A stretch of 64,000 nt of DNA from Ficedula albicollis (lineage: Eukaryota > Chordata > Aves > Passeriformes > Muscicapidae). How positions within the stretch are numbered: position 1 is the stretch's first letter; each line of letters starts with the position of its first letter. The stretch spans positions 12,348,040 to 12,412,039 of the forward strand of contig NC_021677.1 in the NCBI RefSeq assembly GCF_000247815.1. Reading direction: 5' to 3'. The notes beneath the pieces are model-generated. The model ran no database searches. It was not told where the DNA came from and saw nothing but the letters and a program-made list of their open reading frames with translations. Made by a program: the position numbers and the translations under genes. Below are positions 8,895 to 20,604 of the stretch, piece after piece.

Positions 8895-11800
8895 CTAAAG
8901 GAACATAATCACGTGGCTATTTGGAGTCTTTATAATTTTTATTTTGTAGCTTTGCAAACACTTTGAATATATGAATATATTGTGTCAGACACATTAATTT
9001 GCACATTATTCTGCTTACATGCTTGAGGGACTGTCACAGGTCTCTACTACCTTTTGTTGTGGAAGAAGCCAACTATTCCAGTTAGCATATGTACCTAAGA
9101 TAGTTGAATAATTAGTTTATAATTCCATTTTTAGCTCATGACATGACCATGATTTTATATGGAACCATACCATAGTTGTTATTTGTAGTGGGTAGGAATG
9201 GCCTGTTACTGGAAGTGAATTGCAAGAAAGTACATCAGGGGAAGGATGACAATCCTTCTAATTTGGTGTCTTCCATGTGGACAGGCAGATTTTATCTGTG
9301 GAACAGCCTTAGTAGCTTAGGGGAACTTTTTAGCATGTCAATCCTGCTGGACAGGCTGAAGAAGGCAATGTTGCCAGGGTCACTCTTGACTGTACATTTT
9401 CCAAGGAAGATTTCACTCTTAGTTAATTCAGTCCTTCTTTATCATTCTGTAGTTAAAGATACTATCTAAGAGTTAAATTAGTTATGAAAATTAATATTGA
9501 TTTGTGTTCTTAATGTAATAGAAGCAGAGAATTACAAAGAAAAAGGAAATAGTTCTGACCTTCAAGTACTGGAAATGCAGAGTTTAAATGAAAACTGACA
9601 TAGTTTTTGTTTAAAAGGCTTACAGATAAGCAGATGGGAGTCCAAACCATTTGAAGCACTTTGAAAGTGAAGTCAAAGATTTTTTTTCATAAACTTTATG
9701 CTTTGTCTATCTCTAGTTTAAGCTTAGTCTTGGTAAGGTTGCACGCTCAGTGAACAAAAGGTTTGTTGGCATTATGTGAAAATGCTGTTTGCTTCTTCTC
9801 CATGGCTTAGGTTCTCAGAAGAAACAAAATGTCTTTATTGCACCTTTTCCTAATAGACAGTGGCAGAGCTTGTGTTACCTTGCTCCTCGTGTCAAAGCAC
9901 TGGATTTGTAACTGTGCTTTAAAACCACATACATTTACTATTTAACCTAATGAAGTGCCTTTGTGACTGAAGTTCTTGATGGGATTTGTGTCCCTATTCT
10001 GTTATTCCGGTGACTTTCTCCTCAACAGAAGTTTCACTGCTTGTTTGTTATCACTGTTAGATTTGCAGAAGCTGCCACTGGTGCCACTGCAGTGATGTGG
10101 CAGGCAGGACTGGAGGTCAAGCCTCTACTCTCACAAAGACCTGCAACCTGGCAGGTGAAAACCACTTCGAGCTCAGGTGCTTTTGATGATATGTCAAGAT
10201 AAAATTAACTTGGGTTGTCTCTCACAGCCAGCCAGCTTTAAGCTGATCCATCAGACTCTTAAACTCCAAGAAATCTGCTTTCTCCATCAGGTTGTTGTGG
10301 GTTCTCTGGCTATGGACACCAGTATTATCTTTTCTCAATCCCCTCCCCAGCCTGTGTTGCTCTCACATCAGAAGTTCAACCTGGAGCCTGCTGGGTGTCA
10401 CAAAGTGCAGCCTTCAGCCTGCTATTTGTGCATCAGGTGCTTTTTGCTGTATGCCATACAATGGTCTGGTTTAGTACCCCTTATGCCTCACAACTCACTT
10501 TTGTCTCAACATTGCTCTTTCCAATTTGCTTGGCATTTCTCTGGTGAGCTGAATGTCCTTTACAACACGCAGAGGACTCTAAATTGATATTAATTTAATA
10601 TGTACCTCTAAAGCCCATTTATATCACCACAGAAGCATGAAGTGCCTCTGAAGTAAACAAAAATCTAGACTAATATTTATTTATTATTTATTTTCTTCAT
10701 TTCAGTCTTGGGTTAAAGTTTTATCTGGTAGGAAGAGAGGGAGAGGCATCACTTTCTTTTTTAGCAAGTTTTTAGTGATTGCATAAAAATGAAAACTCCA
10801 TAAACCTGCTCAAGTTTGGTAAATACATCTTCTAGAAGCTAGAGGGCACAGGAGCCACAGAAAGCTTCTGGTTTAACTCTGTTACCAGGAGGTGTGAGTG
10901 AGTCAGAGTAACTTTTGCTTCTTTTCACAGAAAATAGCACTTGCTACTCAAGCTCAAAACAGATTTTTTCCTCTTTCTGAAGAGAAGTGACTGAAAAATC
11001 AGAGTTTTCTTTCTGGATTTTTATCAGTTTTGCAGATGGTCTGAAGGAAAATCAATTATTCATATTGCCACTGATATAAATGAAGTTGCCAATATATGCT
11101 TCCCATTTTTAACCCAGATTAGTCCAGTGACAATTTTCTGCAGGAGCTCCTACCATTAGCCATTTATAGAGAACTACTGAAAACTGTTTTAATGGAAAAG
11201 GTCAAAGGTAAGTTCATGGGCAGAGGAGTGTTGCTATCAAACCTAATAACCACAGATTTTAGATTTTCACTTCTCTAGCTGGTCTGGTGGAAGTGTTTGA
11301 CAACTTTTCCTCACCTTTACAGAGTATTTCTGTGATAGTCCTGGTGTATTTTATGTTACAAGCCACGTGTCCTACCAGTGTCCTACCTGTGTGAGAAGGA
11401 CATTGGGAAACTTTGTGGTACAGACCAATCCTTATTTTGTTTGCATTTTGAAATGGAGTTCACAGGCCTTACCCTCTAAGTGTGTAAGTGGAACAGAATA
11501 TCCTGACCTGCTCTTTGGAAGAGCAAATTCCGAATTCCAGTGTGTTTTGTTTCCAGTTCCAAGTAAGCCAGTGAGAGAAGAGAACTTTGCCAGTCTGCAA
11601 AGGATACAAGATGTATGTATGGATTAATTTATGCTGAGTTTCTCAGGGCAGTCAACCTTCTCAAGCAGAAAATCAGAGGTACTGTGAGTTTGTAGGACTC
11701 CAGCATCACAGAAAGGATTCCCTCCAACCTTTGGGAATTCTACATTTCCCACAGGCTTTATGCCTAAAGTCAGATGGGTGCTGAACCACGGGATGATATT

Positions 11801-14800
11801 GCAGTAAACAAAACAGCACTGGTGGAGTAATGAAACTCTGCTGAATTATTCATTGGGTCCTGAATGATGCAGAGAGAGTTTTCATAGTAAACAGCCCTGA
11901 GGATGAGATCAGTGCCAGCCCTGTGCCTGTGCTGTGCACCTGGCCTGTTTTCTCAGGTAGGCATTTGCAAAAATTCATGTCTTTGCAGAAACAGACTGGA
12001 ACAACCATGTTTGGTAGCTGTCAGCCAAACTCATCTCGGAATTTATGACTCAGAATAGTCAATCTAATTCCAAAAAATGCCACTTAAGTGGCATTTGGTA
12101 CCATGGACATAACATTAAAAGCAGGTTCAAGCACTTTGCTGCAAAGCAATGGATTTCTGCACATTTTTAAATGGAGCACATCTTCAAAGAGAAACACATC
12201 TTCAAGCTTGTTGGCTGAAATCTGATGATGCCTCCTAATAAATGTCTCACATACCTACAAGAATACATCAGCCAGGTTCAAAAAAACCACAGTGTGTACC
12301 AGCAACACAATTTTAGCTCATGAAGCATTTTTCCAGCTGGCCTTTGCAAGCTGAGGAGCAGCACAGCCCCATCCCAAAGTAGATATCTCGAGGCACATCC
12401 CACTGCTGTCATGGTTTAAGAATGACCAGGGATGTGTTAATGTGAGTAGGAAATTTAAAGGAGGGTGTCCAGCATGGGCAGAGAACCTGGAGTGGAGAAA
12501 ATGATGATGGTGAGGCCACTTGTGTCTGTAAAACTGAACTGGCCTTTCCATAAAAAATATCTGGAGGTTTAGTTTTGGATGGTGCTGAGAGGGAGTGTCT
12601 GCTGAAGCCTGCCAGTAGTGATGGTGAGTGAAGCAGTGTTCCAGCTCTGGAGGAAAGATTACATCAGGGGTGGGGGGAAGGAAGAAACCCCTCTGTAGAG
12701 TGAATTTAGAGTCCAAACCTCCCACCTTCCCAAAAGCAAATTAGTTTTCCAAAACCCCACTCTAAACTTTGGTGGAAGCCATAAACTGTGCAACATTAGG
12801 TCATGATAGTCTGGCTGCTGGTGCCCAGTGGTGGCAGAGAAGCTCTGGCAAGGAGAACCATGCTGCCACTTCAGACTTGTGCTGGGCTTGAATGTGGGGG
12901 TGATAACAGGTGCTATGAGAAAATCCAAGAGCAAAACAGTGGGTAATACCACAGGGTTTGAGAAACACGAGCTCTAAAATGCTGTTCACTGGGTGCCATC
13001 TGTACTGTCTGCTCAGTGAGGCAGAACTCTGCAAAAAAAAAAAAAAAGAAAAAAAAAGAGAGATAAAAAAAAAAGAGTATGAGCATATAAGCAGGGCAGC
13101 ATTTTGAACTGGGCAATAATGATCCAAGGAAAAGCTGGTGCCCTCAAGCTTTCCCTAAGTGACTTTGCATCCAATATAATGTATTTTTAGCATTATATTA
13201 ATATAAAATCCTAGTATATAGTAATGCACAGAATAATTTAACTCAGCTGATGTCTGCTTTAGACATCTGCCTTGCATCTGATGGTGGTTACTGCTAAGTC
13301 ATACTAGTTGAAATTTATCAAGAGCAAGGTGCAGAGTTTGCTTCATCATCAAGTGTCATAGAAAAACTTCTATTTTTTTCAAACTATAATGTTTTAAAAA
13401 TATATAATTTACAGTTTATTGTAAAGTTTATTATGTTTTAGTAAAGTTTATTATGTTTTTCTTGTTCATTAAAGATAAAGTAAAAGCTTATTAGTAATCT
13501 TAGAGTAAAATGTAGTGAATTAATTTGATACATTATCAAAAGGATCCAAAAAGTTGTTTTGCTACTGGATACCAAAGCATACAGCTGTTGGAGGATGGAA
13601 CTCTGCTTAAAGGCATAGTAATTTGTAGGAGAGTGAGGCATGGCTTGTCCTAACAGTGCAGGTTTAAATTTAATACAATATTATCAACTTTGTGCAGTAT
13701 GAAGCAGTCTTTGCCTTTCCTGTAGCAGATGTGCATCCCACCTTTGACAACTCCACTTGGTGAGACTGTGTTGTCAGACAGAGGCATGAAAACTTTCAGT
13801 GTTGTTTCCCTGAAACTGTTCATATTTATGTGCTGCCACTGTCAGAGACCTCCCCTTTCCTGCTGCTGACTGGGGCCATACACTGGTTTTGGCACTTTTT
13901 TCTCTGTGCTTGGCTCGTAAGAGATCAAAATTTATGGGGAGAAGGGAAGGTAATGGGAAACCATTCACTCTAAACATTTAAATATTCTTGATTTCTCCTG
14001 CACAATGGGCTTGCAATTTTTTACCTGATTTTTTTGGTGATATCTTTGCCTATAGGGCTGAAATAGGATGATGTTCAGTTCCTGCTTCTCTGAACTTTTG
14101 ACACTTTTGCTGGCTGTTTTCTGTATGCTATTCCCTATCCAGCCCAGATGTTTCTGCACACGAGCCACCCAGCCATTCAGCTTGTTGTTTTTGGAAGGCA
14201 AAGCCTTGATTTTGTCTTGTGATGGGGGACAGCATTAGAATGTGGAGAGTACCCATTTTTTTGTGGAAGGACTCCAGTGGCTTTGGCATTCTTGCACGAT
14301 TGGATGTGGTTACTGCCCAGCTGCTGCTTCAAAGCTGACTGAGGCAGAGCTTGTGTGATTTCTGTAGTGTTTCTTTGGGTGCCCTGTAGTGTGTGCCTGA
14401 GACTGTAATTTGAGCTGGTGGAAATCCCACAGGAATGGTCCTTGGGATCAGGAGCCCTCCTCTCAGCCTGTGCTTGACTGATGCTGCCTGCAGCCTGCAC
14501 TCCCAAGGGACCCTGATGTCATAAGCCCAAATTTGGATCTTTCCCTCCCTTGAAACATATGTGGACTTGAAGTATTTCTAAAAAAAGGTTATGTGAAAAA
14601 CCTTTTGATCACTCTCTCTTCAGGCCAGATTTCCAAACTAGCTCTGCACCAATCTCACTGGGATGGCAGAGCCTGGCTGAGTGCTGCAGCCATAAACAAG
14701 ACAAAATTTTGAAGGAATATTTGTCAGAAAAGCTGACTTTGGGCTATCCCGGCAAGATGCTGATTAAACTTCTTGTTTTGGGCCACAGTGCCTGTATGGG

Positions 14801-15360
14801 TGGGAAGAGCGTGTGGAAACCTGGCCTTCTTCACAGAGCTCTTGGCCCAGGTTAGGCTGTCTGGGAAATGAAAAGCTGGGCTTCCTCTGACTTTCCCTAT
14901 GTTGTTCAACACATTTTACAAACAAAAAACCAAAAAAACCAAACCATTTTACATTATTGCTTTGCTGGAATAAATCCATGAAGGAGGCGGAAGAGGAGAA
15001 AGGAAGTTCATGTTTTCTAGTCAGAAGATAAGAACAAGCTTCAGGGTGATTGCGTGGGGGCTTGGTGTTTGCCTTGCTTCAGGCACTGCCCAGTTACTGC
15101 TGGGGGCAACATGAAGCAAAGGCTGAGCAGAGGCTGAGAGCACACCAAAGATGAAAAATATTTGAGAATATGAAAAAAGAAAAATGAGAAAAGATAAACT
15201 GGAATGGGCTGAAATCCAAACCCTAAGTTCAGTGCGGGAAGATTATCTTGTTTCTCCCCCTTTCAAGTTTTTGGGAGGCCAGTTTTGACTAAAAGGTGTA
15301 TGGGGGAAGAAATGTGCCCTAATCTTAAGAATTTGGGGTGCTGTTTAATCTGCATGGGAT
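8895..15360. other. Intergenic sequence, no recognised gene
   Basis: About 6.5 kb of mostly AT-rich unique-looking DNA. An A-rich tract lies at 13031-13075, and a direct repeat of about 19 bases containing GTAAAGTTTATTATG lies near 13421-13459. ORFs at 10177-10587 (+) and 12318-12725 and 14177-14506 (-) show no family I know. Confidence 0.55.
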
Positions 15361-15590
15361 TGTTGTGGTTTAACCTGGCAGGCAGATGAACACCACAGCC
15401 ACTCATGCTCTCTACCCCCACCACCAGTGGGATGGGGGAGACAACTGGGAAAAAATTTGTGGTTTGAGATAAAACAGTTCAGTAGGAGAGAAATGGAAGG
15501 GGAAACAACAGCAATAATAATGATGATAAAAGAATTAAAGTACACAAAACAAGTGATGCAGGATGCAACCACATCCGGTAGCCAGGAAAA
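15361..15590 (+). mobile_element. Avian ERV LTR, 5' fragment, plus strand
   Basis: Starts TGTTGTGGTTTAACC, the 5' end of an abundant avian ERV LTR family. It continues with its hallmarks: AGTGGGATGGGGGAGA, a GAGATAAAACAGTT block, an AAT/GAT trinucleotide-rich stretch and an ACAAAACAAGTGATGCA block. It then loses similarity near 15,590, so the 3' part of the LTR is absent. No internal retroviral sequence is attached. Subfamily not assigned. Confidence 0.75.
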
Positions 15591-18500
15591 GAAAATAATG
15601 TTGGTGGTACCATTAGGAGTGTTAAGGAGCACTGATATCAATGCCAGTGCTCACTGAACAGTTTCAGCACTTACAATGAGAATAATTAATACCAGTTTCC
15701 TGAGAAGGTGGTGGAATTTGCCAAGCATCCAAAAAACAACCAGACCATTTTCAGGTCCTGATTATTTCCTGAGGAGCTGCTTGACCCCAAGGGCCTGTAG
15801 CAGGCATGACAGTCTGCCTTTGCAGAGCCCCTTAGAATAGAACCATTCAAATCCAGACATAATTGCACCTCTCCTCACAATATTATATTTCAGATATCCT
15901 CCCAGTAATCAGAATCACTGCAGTGTGTGAGGAGTGAAGAGCCTCTTTATCCTTACAGCAGAAAGCATATGAACTGTTATGAGCTAAAGAAGGTTAATAA
16001 TGGGAAAGGCTAATAGAAAAGGCTTTGAGGCATCATCACAGTCACAAAAAAGGCATGAGGAAATCTGAGAGCCAGTGACAATGCTGCCCCTTTACCAGAA
16101 AATGTCCTGATGGGAGTGTGAGTGAGAACAAGAATCCTCTGCCTCCCCCGCAGAAAATCACAGCTACAGAGGAGTTGTTGTATATTTCGGTCTGTTCCCA
16201 TGGTTTTAATCTTCTAACTTTAATTATTCCTTTCAAGGCTAATTTATGTTTGGCAACTTTAGGTTAGGAGGAGTTCCCTTTAGCAGAACAAGTCATGCTT
16301 GCAGGCAGGATGGGGGGAATATGATGTGTTCAGATGCAGTGGCCAAGAAAATCTCTCTGGCAGATTTTTCCTTATTTGCAGTAAACCCTCAGTTTTCTGT
16401 CTCCCATTGATGAAGACCAGCAATGTTGACCTCATCAGGGATTCCTTCCAGTTTGTTTCCCAGGTTTTTTCTGTACACACACATAGCTTTTTTCACAACT
16501 GTATTTTTTTTTTTTTTTTGCATGAGCAGTACATAACACAATGGTAAATCCATGAGAAGTTTCCACCAGCTGTGCTGTGTTATGCTGCAGCATTCTGCTT
16601 TCCAGGATGGAGAACAAGTTTTTGTCAGCTGTCCCCTGTACCCTCACACTGGGATGGTGACTTGGGAGGGAGTGGGACACTCCTGACAGCTGTGTAACCA
16701 GGAAAGGCTGAAAAATTCCAATTCATAGGCACTAAGTGTCTACAGCTTGTATCAAAATTGGGTTATTACTAGGGGAAAAGTGAGGAATTAGCTCCTCATA
16801 CTTTTTTTTTTAAATTTATTCAGGAACTGCCTGTCATCTGGCAATGAGCTTGAGAGGCCCATTAGAAGGAAGCAGGGGAGCCATAATGGGTGTAATATGG
16901 CACATGGCATAGGAACTGAGAACAGAAAGTTTAATAAACAGCATGGAAAACTGTGGGAAAACAACCTCTGCTAGTTCTGCTGCCTGTACAGAGACGTGGA
17001 CTTTGCAGTTTGTCCCCACTGGGAGCAGGTGTCAGCTGGGGAGGTGACTGTTTTTCCAGATAAAAAGCAACTTTTAGTCGTGATTTTATTGTGGGACAGA
17101 AAATGAGACCTCAGAGCAAACAGGGACCTGAGCTAGAAGTTGGAATTATGGCCAAATGCCCAGAGGCATTGCTTTGAGCTGCAGAAGGTGACTGATGTGC
17201 CTGCTGCCACCTGCACACTAAGATACACCAGCAGCTTGTAAATTGTATTTGAAATGGAGGAGTCAGTGAGCTCTACTCTCATGAGCATTACTTCAAGAAA
17301 CTTTAGTGAAACAGCCTCCAAAGTTCTGGGCTCTAACCATACACAGCAAACAAAATGTGCTGGTTTGACTGAAAACCTGTAATTTGTTAGATTAGCAGTT
17401 TGCAGAGATAGAATTTAGCACTAAGTGAGGGTTGCTAACCAAAAAAAAAAAAAAACAAAAACAAAAAAAGAGAAATTGATATTGATTTGTCTAATTATAT
17501 GCAGGGTTTATTTAAAGTGGAGACTAGTCTGCTTTAAAAAAACAAAAGTTATACTGAGTAAATGTATTGTGTGCTCAGTGCATTTATGGTTGAAAGCATG
17601 GGATTCCCACGTGGTGTTGTTTATTTGGTTTTAAAATGTATAAAAAAAATGCATTTTTGATACTAAATTATCTTACCTTTGGAAAAGCATAGGTGACCCC
17701 AGGTTATGTCTACATGCTATGCAAAAGTAACAGTTGACTCAATGAAGGAGATTTTACATGCCCCATGGTCACTGGTATTTCTGAGGAGAGTAACAAGGAC
17801 TTTGATGGTTTCTCCGTGGAAACTGTGCTGGATCTGCATGAAAAACTGAGATAGATTCCATACCTTTGTGGAAGCCACGCAGGGGTGTTTTCCTTGTCCC
17901 ACTTGGTCTCCGTGAATCCTGGGGAACGAAGTGTGGCAAATGACAAATTCCTGCTGGATTTTTTTCTCTCTATTTTCATTAACCTCCGAATAGATATTAT
18001 TTTAATTAAAAAAAAACCTTGACAGCACCTATGAAAAAGCTGTGGGGGTTGTAACAGCAATTAAGTGTGTTGTCAAAGATGATAAGCAGCCTGGGATCAC
18101 AGGAAGGAAATTAACACTCTGACCAATAACAGAACAGTAATCTTAATCCAGTGTTTTTTGCCTCTCAGGAACTCTAAAATGGATGGATTTTGGAGACCAG
18201 GCAATTTTAGAACAAGTCAGTTAAGCAATCAGTGCCATAAAACATCTCCATTTTAAAAGTCAATGTCATACTGGTGTAATAGTGGCTGATGGCCAGCCAG
18301 CAAGAAATGTGATGTTAATTGTTAATTAAACATTAACAGTGATGATTTCCCTATATTTTGGATAACAGAAGAATTGGGAATTGTGTTCAACATCAGGTGC
18401 AGGTGGTGGAGCAGTGATTGCACCAGTGCCAGGTGTGTATTTGGGTTGTTCAATGCAGAGAGAAGGAATGGGAATGCTGGCAGCCCTTCTCTGCTGGGAC

Positions 18501-19634
18501 TCCCTAAATTACAGTATTTTGCTCACCCTTAAAGCACCACTCATCCTGTAGACGACTGGCATCACACTGGGGCAAGCAGAATTGAAATCAAACCCTCTGT
18601 GCTGGGCCAGGCAGGGAGGCACTGTCCTCTCCCCAGGAGGGATGGGTGGGTGCAAGGACTGGATTGCTCTGCCCAGCACAACCACAGGAAGGAGCAAGCT
18701 GTAAAAACAGCCACTATGGGAGAGGATGGCTTGGAATTGAACTAAAGGTTGGAGTCAGATGGAATCTTGGAAGGAGAGGAATGGGAGTAGTCCATCTGTA
18801 GGTGCCAGAGCAGATATGGGCAGGCATGCAGGAAAATGAGTGGATGAAGCTGTGCTTATTCATAAAGTCTGAGGTAAAAATGAGGCTGAAGAAAGTTTGT
18901 GGTTTCCTGGGTACCCTTGCGGCATTTCCTGAGGTAGATGCTTCTCCACATGTCATCAGTGAAGGATTTCCAGGTATCCTGTAGGAAAGGATTAAATGGA
19001 GAAATTCAACCCCTATGTCAACAAGAAAAGGGCTGACAAATGTAATAGAGACAATCCTACCTTGTCCTTATCCTGCCTTCCCAGATGTAATCCAAGCAGG
19101 ACTGCTCCTTGGCAATTAGGGCTCATTTTGCCCTTCTTCTGCACCCCTGTGCCCCAGCTTGTGCTCCTCTCCTTCACATTTTCTTGTCCCACTCTCAGCA
19201 AACATGAGAATTCAAGGATGGAATGATAGCATGTCATGTTCCTGGTTAGAGAAGTTTCCTTGTCCTGCTGAAGCTTTAGTAGCCCACTGTCATTTCTAGT
19301 AATGTGTGGGTAGCAATCTCCAATGTGCACCCATCTACACAGGGTTTTTTAACTCTCCTTTTCATCCCTAAAGTCAAACCAAATCTCTACAGTTAGTTGA
19401 AAGCTGCGTCTCAGAAGAGTTGTGATTTGAGGAAGAAGATAATAAGTAACAAGGTGTTAAAGAAAGAGTTTATTTCTTGTTTGGTTTGCAGGGTGAAAAG
19501 ACTGGATCCTGCTACTCCAGAGATTAATTCAAAATGCACTGTGAGAAAATTCCTACCCCAAGGACATTTACAAAAAATCAAAGCAGAAAAGCAACATATA
19601 AGTTTCAAACCAGGGAACAGGGGGACAACAAGTG
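15591..19634. other. Intergenic sequence, no recognised gene
   Basis: No exon or transposon recognised. It contains a T run at about 16504-16520, an A run at about 17440-17455 and ordinary AT-rich unique sequence. Short ORFs on both strands overlap and have no recognisable domains. Confidence 0.55.
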
Positions 19635-20604
19635 CTTCTCTTCTCTTCTCTTCTCTTCTCTTCTCTTCTCTTCTCTTCTCTTCTCTTCTCTTCTCTTCTC
19701 TTCTCTTCTCTTCTCTTCTCTTCTCTTCTCTTCTCTTCTCTTCTCTTCTCTTCTCTTCTCTTCTCTTCTCTTCTCTTCTCTTCTCTTCTCTTCTCTTCTC
19801 TTCTCTTCTCTTCTCTTCTCTTCTCTTCTCTTCTCTTCTCTTCTCTTCTCTTCTCTTCTCTTCTCTTCTCTTCTCTTCTCTTCTCTTCTCTTCTCTTCTC
19901 TTCTCTTCTCTTCTCTTCTCTTCTCTTCTCTTCTCTTCTCTTCTCTTCTCTTCTCTTCTCTTCTCTTCTCTTCTCTTCTCTTCTCTTCTCTTCTCTTCTC
20001 TTCTCTTCTCTTCTCTTCTCTTCTCTTCTCTTCTCTTCTCTTCTCTTCTCTTCTCTTCTCTTCTCTTCTCTTCTCTTCTCTTCTCTTCTCTTCTCTTCTC
20101 TTCTCTTCTCTTCTCTTCTCTTCTCTTCTCTTCTCTTCTCTTCTCTTCTCTTCTCTTCTCTTCTCTTCTCTTCTCTTCTCTTCTCTTCTCTTCTCTTCTC
20201 TTCTCTTCTCTTCTCTTCTCTTCTCTTCTCTTCTCTTCTCTTCTCTTCTCTTCTCTTCTCTTCTCTTCTCTTCTCTTCTCTTCTCTTCTCTTCTCTTCTC
20301 TTCTCTTCTCTTCTCTTCTCTTCTCTTCTCTTCTCTTCTCTTCTCTTCTCTTCTCTTCTCTTCTCTTCTCTTCTCTTCTCTTCTCTTCTCTTCTCTTCTC
20401 TTCTCTTCTCTTCTCTTCTCTTCTCTTCTCTTCTCTTCTCTTCTCTTCTCTTCTCTTCTCTTCTCTTCTCTTCTCTTCTCTTCTCTTCTCTTCTCTTCTC
20501 TTCTCTTCTCTTCTCTTCTCTTCTCTTCTCTTCTCTTCTCTTCTCTTCTCTTCTCTTCTCTTCTCTTCTCTTCTCTTCTCTTCTCTTCTCTTCTCTTCTC
20601 TTCT
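19635..20604 (+). repeat. (TTCTC)n microsatellite, about 194 uninterrupted units
   Basis: 970 bases of a perfect pentanucleotide repeat, pyrimidine on the + strand. The complementary strand is (GAGAA)n, a rotation of AAGAG. No interrupted unit was seen. It produces five spurious ORFs (Phe-Ser-Ser-Leu-Leu or Arg-Arg-Glu-Glu-Lys repeats). The array could adopt triplex DNA; its real length is uncertain because such arrays are hard to assemble. Confidence 0.98.

Noticed and set aside
12411..12440. Possible LTR start (TGTCATGGTTTAAG)
   Set aside because: Only the first 14 bases resemble an avian LTR; similarity does not continue.
13774..14506. Three neighbouring minus-strand ORFs as a possible retroposed gene
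   Set aside because: Different frames, no poly(A) tail or target duplication, no family recognised.
17358..17400. Possible LTR start (TGTGCTGGTTTGA)
   Set aside because: Matches the start of an LTR family for about 13 bases, then diverges; probably coincidence.
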